From Burkholderiaceae bacterium (GTDB lineage Bacteria; Pseudomonadota; Gammaproteobacteria; Burkholderiales; Burkholderiaceae_B), in contig JAMNXR010000005.1 of NCBI GenBank assembly GCA_023653055.1, forward strand, positions 1 through 64,000: a stretch of DNA of 64,000 nt, given 5' to 3'. Made by a program: the position numbers and the translations under genes. Shown here piece by piece: positions 7,908 through 16,580 of the stretch; within the stretch, counting starts at the first letter, position 1; each line of letters opens with the position of its first letter. The notes beneath the pieces are model-generated. The model searched no databases. It worked only from the letters and a program-made list of their open reading frames with translations, and was not told the origin of the DNA.

Positions 7908-8999
7908 ATGACCACGCTTTTGCCCACACTCGACCCGTCTCAACTTGCTCGGGCCATCAGCCTGCTGGATGAGGAGTGGTTACAGCACGACCCCGACCTG
8001 GGTCCTGTGATGCCTTTGGTGCTGGGTCGAGGTGTCGGCCAAGACTGGCATAAGGCCGGTACGTTTAGGCATCATTTGATCGGTGTGGCGCGGACCTTGA
8101 CCTTATGGCAGCAGCCCAAGCATGTGCGCCATCTGGGGCTCTTGCACAGTGTGTATGGAAACGCACACGTCGATCTCATGAAGTTCGATCCAAAAAGCGA
8201 ACGTGGTCGTCTGCAAGAAGCGGTCGGTGAGGATGCTGAGCGTTTAATTTATTTATTTTGTGTGATGTCGCGCATTGAATTTTTAGGCGAGTTGTTCAAA
8301 GGTAACTTGAAGGAGGATGGTAGTTTGACCATTACGCTTCAAGGTGCGCCTTTTGTTCTGCCTGCCCGAGATGTGGCAGCATTCATTGTCGTGAGCATGG
8401 CCGATATTTGCGAGCAGTGGTATAGCTGGCAAGACGATATTTACATGGGTTACCCTGATTACAAAGCTCAGCCTGCTCAACAACATTGGGCAGCGGCGCT
8501 GTGGCCTGGCCCGATGCGTCCGACGACGTATCGCTGGGGTCAGATTTCTCGTCTGGGTCATTTTTTGCAACACCCAGCATTAAAGAATCAACTGCCACAG
8601 CCTCCTGTGTTTGATCACGGACGTCAAGTCATGGCGCCTGGGGATGAAGCGGCTGCAGCGGCATTGTATTGGTCTGTCATGCAGCAAAGTCAGCCACTCA
8701 TGTCCTCTGCCGCCACGGCATCGGTGCTGGAACAAGCGATCAAACTGAATCCCTGGGTCGCAGAACCCTATATGGTGTTGTCGCAATTGCATATGACGGA
8801 GCGCAACTTTGATTTGGGTCGTCAGTATGCCGAGGCAGGTGTCCAAATGGCGTCATGCTGGGGCAATTCTTGGGATAAGCGTATCGGTTGGGATGGCTGG
8901 ATGTCGTGGGGTCGCGTGTTGTTACAGTCCGCACAAAAACGTCAGTGGCCAGAGACGCTCAACAAGCTCAATAACGTTGCATTGACACCAGAGCTTTAA
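7908..8999 (+). CDS. Unrecognised HD-like protein (resembles DUF6817)
   Basis: A 363-residue soluble protein. The N-terminal half has a helical block with histidines spaced as in HD-type metal proteins: GTFRHHLIGVARTL (51-64) and HLGLLHSVYGN (75-85). It resembles DUF6817 as I recall that family. The C-terminal third reads like one or two tetratricopeptide helices (LNPWVAEPYMVLSQLHM, then FDLGRQYAEAGV). Third gene of the peptidase/amidase unit. Its stop codon abuts the stop of the convergent cho gene with no intervening base. Function unknown; hydrolase or partner-binding roles are both possible. Confidence 0.6.
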   Translation: MTTLLPTLDPSQLARAISLLDEEWLQHDPDLGPVMPLVLGRGVGQDWHKAGTFRHHLIGVARTLTLWQQPKHVRHLGLLHSVYGNAHVDLMKFDPKSERGRLQEAVGEDAERLIYLFCVMSRIEFLGELFKGNLKEDGSLTITLQGAPFVLPARDVAAFIVVSMADICEQWYSWQDDIYMGYPDYKAQPAQQHWAAALWPGPMRPTTYRWGQISRLGHFLQHPALKNQLPQPPVFDHGRQVMAPGDEAAAAALYWSVMQQSQPLMSSAATASVLEQAIKLNPWVAEPYMVLSQLHMTERNFDLGRQYAEAGVQMASCWGNSWDKRIGWDGWMSWGRVLLQSAQKRQWPETLNKLNNVALTPEL

Positions 9000-9854
9000 T
9001 CAAAGCGCAACGATTTGTGCAGAACCATTCATGATGGGCTTGCACAAAATTTTGTAGCTATCACTATCAAAGCCGGGCGCTGTAAGGTGCAACATCCGCG
9101 CCTCGTCGAGGGTCGCTACACTGCCAAGGTAAAACCAGTTTTTGACAACATGGATCTGTGTTTCTGCGCCCAAGGTTTCGATCAAGCCGATTGCACCCGG
9201 ATAGGGCCAGCAGATCAGGCGCTGATGTGACAAGCTTTCCAGTAATCGTGCGCGATGTGCATCATGAGTTTCTTGACCGTGACAGGCCCCCGCACAGCGA
9301 TTGAGCATCGCCCGAAAGCACGGTCGATCACCAGAGAGTTTTTCCAGTCCCAGCACACTCAAGCAGAGCCGTTGCTCATCTGCAATGCTCTTGAGTGCTT
9401 CGAGTGCTGAATGCCGACTGGCGTACAAACCATATAAATCAGGGGTGTTAGAAAAGTCGATTTGATTGGAATACACCACTTCGGGTGTGTCGCCCTCGAT
9501 TCGGAGCGAGCACATCTGTCGACTACGCCGTAACTTATGATTAAAGAGAGGTTGTTGTTCTTTGATCAATCTGGCTTCGAGTAGCAGCGCACCGATTTCA
9601 CCCGTTGTACGGATATAGGTGATTTTCTCAGTTTGTTTGAGCATGCGCGCTTCATCGGCGGTCCGCAGATGAGACATGACGCGAGAGCGGATATTGACGC
9701 TTTTTCCAATGTATAGCGGCAGATCACCCGACACGCCATGAAAAATATATACCCCTGGGGTCGTGGGCAGGTCTGAAATGCTGTCACGTAAGTGTGTGGG
9801 GTATTCGTAGCCAAGCGTGGCATCAAAATCCGCGCGTCGTACGACACGTTTCAT
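9000..9854 (-). CDS. cho: Excinuclease Cho (UvrC-homologous GIY-YIG nuclease)
   Basis: A 284-residue homologue of the N-terminal half of UvrC, making the 3' incision in nucleotide excision repair. The GIY-YIG core is present: GVY and YIG segments near residues 35 and 49, Arg in the following helix, catalytic Glu93 in LLEARLIKE and Asn105. The UvrC-type cysteine cluster (CFRAMLNRCAGACHG) follows. It lacks the UvrBC and RNase H-like halves of UvrC, as expected for Cho. A GTG four codons upstream is possible; the ATG at 9854 is preferred. It follows the FAD oxidoreductase gene by 14 bases. Confidence 0.85.
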   Translation of the reverse strand: MKRVVRRADFDATLGYEYPTHLRDSISDLPTTPGVYIFHGVSGDLPLYIGKSVNIRSRVMSHLRTADEARMLKQTEKITYIRTTGEIGALLLEARLIKEQQPLFNHKLRRSRQMCSLRIEGDTPEVVYSNQIDFSNTPDLYGLYASRHSALEALKSIADEQRLCLSVLGLEKLSGDRPCFRAMLNRCAGACHGQETHDAHRARLLESLSHQRLICWPYPGAIGLIETLGAETQIHVVKNWFYLGSVATLDEARMLHLTAPGFDSDSYKILCKPIMNGSAQIVAL

Positions 9855-9868
9855 GACTGAGCGCACAC

Positions 9869-11479
9869 TTAAGCGGATACGTAGCGGAGCGCTAACGCCT
9901 CTGCGACGCGGATGCCATCCACGCCTGCAGACAAGATACCTCCTGCATAGCCCGCGCCTTCACCTGCGGGATACAGACCTTTGACATTGAGACTTTGGAA
10001 GTCTGCGCCACGCGTGATTCTTAAGGGGGAGGAGGTCCTGGTTTCGACGCCCGTCAAGATGGCATCGTGCATTGAAAACCCTTTGATTTGCTTTTCAAAA
10101 GCGGGAATCGCTTCACGTATCGCTTTGATGGCGTAGTCTGGCAGACTGGTTGCTAAGTCTGTCAGGTGAACACCTGGCTTGTAGGAGGGAGTCACACTAC
10201 CGAGTTCCGTGGACGCGCGACCCATTAAAAAGTCACCCACGAGTTGACCTGGCGCTTCATAGGTACTGCCGCCTAGGACATAAGCATGCGACTCAATCTG
10301 CCGTTGAAAATCGAGACCCGCCAAGGGGCCACCTGGATAGTCTTCGGGGGTGATGCCGACCACAATACCCGCATTGGCGTTGCGTTCGTTGCGTGAGTAT
10401 TGACTCATCCCGTTGGTGACAACACGATGAGTCTCAGAGGTTGCTGCGACCACGGTGCCGCCCGGGCACATGCAGAAACTGTAGACGGCTCGACCATTGC
10501 TGGCATGATGCACGAGCTTGTAGTCCGCAGCGCCGATCAGCGTGTTGCCTGCGTAGGGTCCGAGGCGCGCGCGATCAATCAAAGATTGTGGATGCTCGAT
10601 CCGAAAACCGATTGAAAACGGTTTGGCTTCCATAAAGACACCCGCATCATGCAATACTTTAAAGGTGTCTCGGGCACTATGTCCCAGTGCGATGATCACA
10701 TGATCGGCCGCCAATACTTCACCGCTTTCGAGTTGCACGGCACGCATTTGTTGCTGCGCGATCTCGAAACCCACAACCTTTTGTGAGAAACGAATCTCGC
10801 CTCCAAGCGCAATAATTTCCTCGCGCATTTTTTCAACCACACCGACCAGGCGAAAGGTACCGATGTGCGGTTTGGCGACATAGAGAATTTCTTCGGGCGC
10901 GCCCGCTTTGACAAACTCCCGGATGACTTTGCGACCGTAAAACTTTGGGTCTTTAATCTGGCTCCAAAGCTTGCCGTCAGAGAACGTCCCGGCTCCGCCT
11001 TCGCCAAACTGCACGTTTGATTCGGGATTGAGTACATTTTTACGCCAGAGCTTCCAGGTGTCTTGGGTACGCTCGCGCACTGCTTTGCCGCGCTCCAGCA
11101 CAATTGGTTTTAAGCCCATCTGCGCCAACAAGAGCGCAGCAAAAATCCCACAGGGACCAAAACCGATCACAACAGGGCGCGGATGTGTCTGCTTGGTGTC
11201 ATGGTTAGCGGACGCGACGAATTTGTATTCTGTGTCCGGCGTAGGTCTAATGTCCGGATCATTTTTGAATTTTTTTAAAAGCGCCTCGGGCTCAGTCACC
11301 TCAGCATCGATGGTGTAAATAAAAGTCAGTGCACTTTTTTTACGTGCATCGTAGCTGCGCTTAAAAATCTCAAAGGACAGCAGTTGGGCAGGCGTGATGG
11401 CGAGCCGCTCAACAATAGCGTCGCGTAGGGCGTCCTCGTCGTGCTCAAGCGGTAAGCGTAAATCGGTAATGTGGATCAT
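9869..11479 (-). CDS. NAD(P)/FAD-dependent oxidoreductase (COG2509-like)
   Basis: A 536-residue flavoprotein. After an N-terminal domain of about 100 residues comes the FAD-binding Rossmann motif IGFGPCGIFAALLLAQMG (about 105-122) followed by VLERG. Further on are FSDGKLWSQ, VIIALGHSARD and a C-terminal GEGAGYAGGILSAGVDG, the second dinucleotide-binding block. This layout is common in uncharacterised YtfP/HI0933-like flavoproteins; the substrate is not known. An in-frame TTG six codons upstream is less likely than this ATG. It lies immediately upstream of cho on the same strand. Confidence 0.8.
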   Translation of the reverse strand: MIHITDLRLPLEHDEDALRDAIVERLAITPAQLLSFEIFKRSYDARKKSALTFIYTIDAEVTEPEALLKKFKNDPDIRPTPDTEYKFVASANHDTKQTHPRPVVIGFGPCGIFAALLLAQMGLKPIVLERGKAVRERTQDTWKLWRKNVLNPESNVQFGEGGAGTFSDGKLWSQIKDPKFYGRKVIREFVKAGAPEEILYVAKPHIGTFRLVGVVEKMREEIIALGGEIRFSQKVVGFEIAQQQMRAVQLESGEVLAADHVIIALGHSARDTFKVLHDAGVFMEAKPFSIGFRIEHPQSLIDRARLGPYAGNTLIGAADYKLVHHASNGRAVYSFCMCPGGTVVAATSETHRVVTNGMSQYSRNERNANAGIVVGITPEDYPGGPLAGLDFQRQIESHAYVLGGSTYEAPGQLVGDFLMGRASTELGSVTPSYKPGVHLTDLATSLPDYAIKAIREAIPAFEKQIKGFSMHDAILTGVETRTSSPLRITRGADFQSLNVKGLYPAGEGAGYAGGILSAGVDGIRVAEALALRYVSA

Positions 11480-11535
11480 AAGGTGAACGATACACAAAAT
11501 TTGGCATGACCGGCATGAACACCCCTGCTTGAGCG

Positions 11536-12318
11536 TCAGAGTTGCACGGAAACGGACCCAATTCCGTCAAACTGTCCAATGACGAGATCACCCGCCTGAG
11601 CGGCGGGCACGCCTGACCAACTCCCCGTGGTCACAATCGCACCTGCGGGCAAGGTTTGACCGCCAGCTGTGGCATGTTGGACCCAAGAGGGAATGACCCA
11701 GCGAGGGTCTTGCATGGAGTGGGTGCCCACGAACTCCAAAGGCGTTCGTTCACCAATTTTGACGGTACAACGCTGTTTTGACCAATCGCGGAGCGCTTCC
11801 TGGTCGCCATAGGGTTGCCATTGGCCCACAACGAGTACGCCATGGGATTGCATGTCAGCGAGCTTTAACAGTGCGGCGGTCTCGTTGCCTTGCTGCCAGC
11901 GCGAGTCAACCACCTCAATGGTGACGGTAAAGGCCTCAATCAGGGCATGACCTTGTTCTTGGGTCATATTAAGGGCCTGAGCAGGTGTCACGGCATGTTT
12001 GGTTTTAAAAGCAATCTCGATTTCGATCAGCCGAAGATTAAAAGGGTGCGCGCCGGCTCGAGCAGGACTTTTCCAAATGCCAGTGTCAAGCAACGGCGTA
12101 TTTAAAATCTCACCTGTGCGCGAAGGGCCACCTGATTTCCAGTGACGAGAAATGGGCGTTTGTTGGGGGGCGAGCGCGGCGAGCACGATATCCTGAACGG
12201 CTAAGGCCTCGGCGGTGCTCTGGAGCTGCCCGTCAAACGGGGTCGCGTCAGCGGGTGTCTGGTTGCGGCGAGCCGTCAACAAGGTCTGGGCAATGGCATC
12301 AATCTGTGGGTTTGTCAT
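11536..12318 (-). CDS. 2-keto-4-pentenoate hydratase-like protein (MhpD family)
   Basis: A 260-residue member of the fumarylacetoacetase superfamily, MhpD/hydratase branch. It starts with an alpha-helical segment ending in QDIVLAAL and contains the family's IEIEIAFKTK metal-site region and a C-terminal GDLVIGQFDGIGSVSV. These enzymes hydrate 2-hydroxypentadienoates to 4-hydroxy-2-oxo acids or decarboxylate oxalocrotonate in meta-cleavage pathways. No ring-cleavage genes are adjacent, so the substrate is open. It is monocistronic in appearance and divergent from yaeQ. Confidence 0.78.
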   Translation of the reverse strand: MTNPQIDAIAQTLLTARRNQTPADATPFDGQLQSTAEALAVQDIVLAALAPQQTPISRHWKSGGPSRTGEILNTPLLDTGIWKSPARAGAHPFNLRLIEIEIAFKTKHAVTPAQALNMTQEQGHALIEAFTVTIEVVDSRWQQGNETAALLKLADMQSHGVLVVGQWQPYGDQEALRDWSKQRCTVKIGERTPLEFVGTHSMQDPRWVIPSWVQHATAGGQTLPAGAIVTTGSWSGVPAAQAGDLVIGQFDGIGSVSVQL

Positions 12319-12406
12319 GAAATTTCACTAATGAGTGGGTAATCAAGGATAATCCAGTTCTTCCCGTCGTGGCGCGCGAGCGTTTGACTGCACTTTAAGA
12401 CGAATT

Positions 12407-12943
12407 ATGGCCCTGCGCGCAACGATTTATAAAGCTGAACTCAATGTAGCGGACTCAGACCGTCACTATTATGAGAGCCACGCCCTAACCCTGGCGCGTC
12501 ATCCTTCCGAAACGGATGAAAGAATGATGGTCCGCCTCTTGGCGTTCGCCCTGAATGCCCAAGAGGACTTGGTGTTTACCAAGGGCATTAGCGATGCCGA
12601 TGAGCCTGACCTCTGGCGCAAAGACTTGACGGGGGCCATCGATCTTTGGATCGAGGTGGGCCAGCCTGACGAGCGACGTATTTTAAAAGCCTGCGGACGA
12701 GCCACTGAGGTTGTGATTTATTGCTATGGCGGTCACACCAGCAAAATCTGGTGGGAATCCATTCAGAACAAACTGGCGCGCACTCGCAACCTTAAAGTCG
12801 TATGTCTACCCTCCGAACAAACCAAAGCGCTTGCCGCCTGGGCCGAGCGCACGATGACCGTGCACGTCAATATCCAGGACAGCGAGCTCTTTGTTTCCTC
12901 AGACAAAGGCCAGATCACGCTTGAGCAGCAGATCTGGCGCTAA
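12407..12943 (+). CDS. yaeQ: YaeQ family protein
   Basis: A 178-residue YaeQ protein. It begins MALRATIYKAELNVAD and shows the family's HPSETDERMMVRLLAF (32-47), DEPDLW (65-70) and WIEVGQPDERR (81-91). The fold is related to PD-(D/E)XK nucleases; Glu83 and Lys94 could belong to that site. The cellular role is not established. Length is typical and the gene appears to stand alone between two convergent or divergent neighbours. Confidence 0.92.
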   Translation: MALRATIYKAELNVADSDRHYYESHALTLARHPSETDERMMVRLLAFALNAQEDLVFTKGISDADEPDLWRKDLTGAIDLWIEVGQPDERRILKACGRATEVVIYCYGGHTSKIWWESIQNKLARTRNLKVVCLPSEQTKALAAWAERTMTVHVNIQDSELFVSSDKGQITLEQQIWR

Positions 12944-12960
12944 GCCAGCCATTGATCAAA

Positions 12961-13680
12961 TTAAACGCCCATCTGGGTCGCGAGATCGCGAATATCCTTT
13001 GCGACGATGTCCCAGTCGTGGGCGGCAACCAGATTGGTTTTCTGGTCAGGGCCATGTTCAGTCGGGCGTGGCCAAAACGCTGTTTTGAGCCCCACATTGC
13101 GCGCCGCTAGCAGGTCATCATTGTGGGCGGCACACATCATGACTTCGCCGGGCTCAAGTTGCAAGGCCGCACACACACCCAAATAGGACTGTGGCTGCGG
13201 CTTGTAGGCATGAAAAACTTCGGTAGAGAGATTCAGATCCCAGGGCAGACCGGTGTACTTGGCGATATCGGTCAGCAAGGAGATATTGCCGTTGGATAAG
13301 GGGGCAATGATGTATTTGCTTTTGAGACGCGTCAGGCCACCCACTGCATCTGGCCAACCATCGAGTCGGTGCCACACTTTATTGACATGCACGCGCTGTG
13401 CTTCGGTCATCGCCTCGAGACCGAATTCCTTAATCAGGACTTCGAGCGATTCACGGTGCAACACATCGAGGATGGTCCAGGGACGTTTGCCGCTGCGCAC
13501 GGCTTCCATCGAGGGTTGGTACATGCCGCGCCACTTGACAGCAAAGGCGGTCCAGTCAGCCTCAAAGCCGTTTTCTTGACCCCAGCGAGTCAGGTCGCGC
13601 GTGATACTGCCGCGCCAGTCGACCACGGAGCCGAACGTATCGAATACCATGGCTTTGACGGTGGAAGTAAGTGATGACAT
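12961..13680 (-). CDS. Haloacid dehalogenase type II-like HAD hydrolase
   Basis: A 239-residue HAD hydrolase of the L-2-haloacid dehalogenase type. The nucleophile motif is MVFDTFGSVVDW (11-22), with Asp14. Motif II is APLSNGN, motif III Lys is in AYKPQPQSY, and motif IV is CAAHNDDLLAARNVG. Such proteins remove halide from 2-haloacids or act as phosphatases; sequence alone does not decide. The SDR gene lies 16 bases upstream on the same strand, so co-transcription is likely. Confidence 0.85.
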   Translation of the reverse strand: MSSLTSTVKAMVFDTFGSVVDWRGSITRDLTRWGQENGFEADWTAFAVKWRGMYQPSMEAVRSGKRPWTILDVLHRESLEVLIKEFGLEAMTEAQRVHVNKVWHRLDGWPDAVGGLTRLKSKYIIAPLSNGNISLLTDIAKYTGLPWDLNLSTEVFHAYKPQPQSYLGVCAALQLEPGEVMMCAAHNDDLLAARNVGLKTAFWPRPTEHGPDQKTNLVAAHDWDIVAKDIRDLATQMGV

Positions 13681-13696
13681 GGCATGTGCTCCCTGA

Positions 13697-14470
13697 TTAC
13701 ATCACGGCGGATAAACCGCCATCGAGGTTGACGCTGCTGCCGGTGACATAGCTGCCACCTTCAGACGCGAGGAAGGTGACGACATTGGCGACTTCCTCTG
13801 CACGTCCGACACGACCTAAGGGGATATTTTTACCCATCGTCTCGTACATTTGCTCAACAGGAACGCCTGCTTTTTCAGCCTTGCGCTCATGCTGTCCGGC
13901 TTTGATCAGGCCGATACACACGCTGTTGACCAAGATGTTGTTGGGGGCGAACTCTTTCGACAAGGCCTTGGTCATTGCGAGACCCGCTGCACGTGTAACC
14001 GTGGTGGGCATGGATTTTTCTTTGGGCTGCTTGGCGCCGATATTGGTCACGTTGATGATGCGACCCCAGTTGTTCTTTTTCATTTCTGGGATGGCTAATC
14101 GCGTCAGGCGAATCGCGGCAAACAATTTCAAATCAAAGTCGGCTTGCCACTTTTCATCCGTCACGGATTCAAACTCGCCTGTCGCCGATGTGCCGGCGTT
14201 GTTAATTAAGATGTCCAGACGTCCGTGTGTCTTGAGGATTTCTTGGATAAGGCGTGTGCACTCTGCATCTTGTGAAACGTCCGCTGCAATGGTGGTCACT
14301 TTGCCACCGGCTGCGCGAATCTCTGCCGCGACTTCGTCCAGCAAAGCTTGACCGCGCGCGGCGATCACGACCGTTGCGCCTTCTTGGGCGAATTTCATGG
14401 CAACCGCTTTACCGATGCCTTGTGAGCCGCCTGTGACCAATGCGACGCGATTGTTAAGTTGTAAGTCCAT
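13697..14470 (-). CDS. Short-chain dehydrogenase/reductase lacking the catalytic triad
   Basis: A 257-residue SDR-fold protein. The cofactor side is intact: TGGSQGIG (13-20), an Asp at the ADV position (64) and NNAG (90-93). The active site is not. The usual Ser position reads VTN (141-143), and the YxxxK motif reads TTVTR (156-160), so Thr156 replaces Tyr and Arg160 replaces Lys. The frame is otherwise full length with the normal C-terminal VNLDGG block, so this looks like a maintained variant rather than decay. It may bind NAD(P) without classical hydride transfer, or use other residues. It is upstream of the dehalogenase-like gene. Confidence 0.85.
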   Translation of the reverse strand: MDLQLNNRVALVTGGSQGIGKAVAMKFAQEGATVVIAARGQALLDEVAAEIRAAGGKVTTIAADVSQDAECTRLIQEILKTHGRLDILINNAGTSATGEFESVTDEKWQADFDLKLFAAIRLTRLAIPEMKKNNWGRIINVTNIGAKQPKEKSMPTTVTRAAGLAMTKALSKEFAPNNILVNSVCIGLIKAGQHERKAEKAGVPVEQMYETMGKNIPLGRVGRAEEVANVVTFLASEGGSYVTGSSVNLDGGLSAVM

Positions 14471-14541
14471 GCGATGTCTCCGTCCTGAATGACTCGAAAT
14501 CTTAGTGATCGAGTTGTTATGAAATAAATAATGTGACTAAT

Positions 14542-15204
14542 TTAATTTTTATCGTCGGTTTCTGCTGCGATCTGACGCAAGGCCTGCTCAAACGCCTCGG
14601 GAGGTTGCGCACCCTGCAGCAGATATTGATCGTTGATGATAATCGAGGGCACAGAATGAATCCCCATGCTGGTGTATTTCTGCTGTTGCGCACGCACCTC
14701 AGCTTTAAATTCATCTGTCTCTAAAATCTTTTTGGCGCGCACGGTATCAAGCCCAGCGCGCTCAACCGCTGCGACGAGATTGCTCTTGTCGTCCAGATTT
14801 ACGGCGAGCGTAAAGTAGGTGATTAACAACTCGCGCTTGAGGCGATGTTGTGCCGCGGGGTCGTACTCAAGCCCAGCCCAATAAATCAGTCGGTGTGCAT
14901 CAAAGGTGTTGTAGACGTGCTTGCGGCCCTCGGGATGAAAGGGAAAGCCGACCTCAGCCGCGCGCGCTTTGATGCTGTCTTGGGTGACGCGAACCTGGGC
15001 CTCTGTTTTGCCGTATTTTTGCGTCAGGTGTTCAAACACCTCCTGGCCGCCTGGTGGCATCTGGGGATTGAGCTCGAAAGGTTGGAAATGAATTTCCACG
15101 GGGATGGTGTCACCGATATTCTTGAGTGCGATTTCGAGGCCACCGAGTCCAACCGCACACCAGGGGCATGCGATATCCGAGACGTAGTCAATTTTGATTA
15201 CCAT
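14542..15204 (-). CDS. DsbA-family (FrnE-like) thiol oxidoreductase
   Basis: A 220-residue cytoplasmic thioredoxin-fold protein of the FrnE branch. The active site DIACPWCAVG (10-19) gives Cys13 and Cys16. The helical insertion of about 100 residues and the later SVPSIIIND cis-proline loop (SVP) complete the fold. There is no signal peptide. FrnE-type proteins act as disulfide isomerases or oxidoreductases linked to stress; 2-hydroxychromene-2-carboxylate isomerase is a related fold without the CxxC. Its start overlaps the end of the ammonium transporter gene by seven bases, so translation is probably coupled. Confidence 0.85.
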   Translation of the reverse strand: MVIKIDYVSDIACPWCAVGLGGLEIALKNIGDTIPVEIHFQPFELNPQMPPGGQEVFEHLTQKYGKTEAQVRVTQDSIKARAAEVGFPFHPEGRKHVYNTFDAHRLIYWAGLEYDPAAQHRLKRELLITYFTLAVNLDDKSNLVAAVERAGLDTVRAKKILETDEFKAEVRAQQQKYTSMGIHSVPSIIINDQYLLQGAQPPEAFEQALRQIAAETDDKN

Positions 15205-16406
15205 GTTTTATCCGAATCAGGGGTGGCGGAGACGTGGTGGATACTGAGGTCAGCGCCTGCATATTCGTCTTCGGGATCCATTCTTAAGCCCATGATGAGT
15301 TTAAGCGCGCCATACACAATTGTGCCGCCTAACAACGCAATGATGACCGCGACCGCAGTGCCAATGAGTTGTGCCATCAGACTGACACCACCCAAACCGC
15401 CCAGGGCTTGCTGACCAAAAATGCCTGCGGCAATACCACCCCAGACACCGCATAGTCCGTGCAGCGGCCAGACACCCAAGACGTCATCGATTTTCCAGCG
15501 GTTTTGTTCGAGGGTAAAGACAAAGACAAACATGGCACCCGCGGACAGGCCAACAAACAGCGCACCCAAGGGATGCATTAAGTCTGAGCCTGCGCAGATG
15601 GCAACAAGGCCCGCGAGTGGTCCGTTATAACTAAAGCCGGCGTCATTCTTGCCGAAGAACCAACCGCCGAGCGTGCCGCCTACCATGGCCATCAAGGAGT
15701 TGATCGCAACCAGTCCGCTGATTTTGTCGATCGTTTGTGCACTCATAACGTTGAAGCCAAACCAGCCCACAGTCAAAATCCAGGCACCTAAGGCTAGAAA
15801 GGGAACGTTTGAGGGCGGATGGGCGGAGACTTTTCCATCTTTGCGGTAACGTCCACTGCGTGCACCGAGCAAGATGATCGCGGGTAACGCAATCCAGCCA
15901 CCGACGGCATGCACCACGACAGAACCTGCAAAGTCATGGAAATCCTCACCGGTGAACGATTTGATCCACACCTGAAAGCCAGAGAAGTGGGTGGGATTCC
16001 ATGCCATACCTTCAAACAATGGGTAGACAAAGCCGACCAACAAAAAAGTGGCGAGGAGTTGTGGGTTGAATTTGGCACGTTCGGCGATGCCGCCTGAAAC
16101 GATGGCTGGAATCGCAGCGGCAAAGGTCAGTAAGAAAAAGAACTTGACCAATTCAAAGCCATTTTTGGTGGCCAGCTGTTCTGCATCCATCCAGAAATTC
16201 AGGCCATAGGCCAAGCTGTAACCAATAAAAAAATACGCGATGGTGGACACTGAAAAATCGACCAGGATCTTAACGAGTGCATTGACCTGATTTTTTTCTC
16301 TAACCGTACCGAGTTCGAGAAAAGCGAAACCAGCGTGCATCGCCAGAATCATGATGGCACCCAGCATAATAAAAAGGGTGTCGACGCCTGCTTTGATATC
16401 TTCCAA
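15198..16406 (-). CDS. amt: Ammonium transporter, Amt family
   Basis: A 402-residue Amt/MEP channel with eleven predicted helices. The twin pore histidines are His166 (SVVVHAVGG) and His316 (WPLHGLCG). Also seen are AERAKFNPQL (108-117) and the short C-terminal tail. The N-terminal FLELGTVREKNQ differs from the FYGG block of E. coli AmtB and recalls the marine-subtype Amt group. No signal peptide precedes helix 1. The start used is TTG with GGAAAG just upstream, since no ATG precedes the first helix. No glnK/PII gene is beside it; the partner here is a FrnE-like gene. Confidence 0.88.
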   Translation of the reverse strand: MEDIKAGVDTLFIMLGAIMILAMHAGFAFLELGTVREKNQVNALVKILVDFSVSTIAYFFIGYSLAYGLNFWMDAEQLATKNGFELVKFFFLLTFAAAIPAIVSGGIAERAKFNPQLLATFLLVGFVYPLFEGMAWNPTHFSGFQVWIKSFTGEDFHDFAGSVVVHAVGGWIALPAIILLGARSGRYRKDGKVSAHPPSNVPFLALGAWILTVGWFGFNVMSAQTIDKISGLVAINSLMAMVGGTLGGWFFGKNDAGFSYNGPLAGLVAICAGSDLMHPLGALFVGLSAGAMFVFVFTLEQNRWKIDDVLGVWPLHGLCGVWGGIAAGIFGQQALGGLGGVSLMAQLIGTAVAVIIALLGGTIVYGALKLIMGLRMDPEDEYAGADLSIHHVSATPDSDKTW

Positions 16407-16538
16407 AATCTTTCCAGCCGAAAAGTTGATCGTGATAATTGAGGCTGAATCTTAGCGCGAATGTTTAGGTAGATTGCTGAGGTCGCGTGCGCCTACGAAT
16501 TGAAAACAATAAATAATATTTAGTTTTAAATGCACATT

Positions 16539-16566
16539 AGGTCAGTTTTCATATTAAAAATGACCT
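16539..16566. promoter_or_regulatory. Inverted repeat upstream of first RND efflux operon
   Basis: AGGTCAGTTTT (16539-16549) and AAAAATGACCT (16556-16566) are complementary at 10 of 11 positions around a 6-base loop. The AT-rich surroundings and the position 15 bases before the first possible start suggest an operator for a repressor of the efflux genes. A 5' leader hairpin is an alternative. No regulator gene is adjacent. Confidence 0.45.
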
Positions 16567-16580
16567 GTTTTCTTATATAG

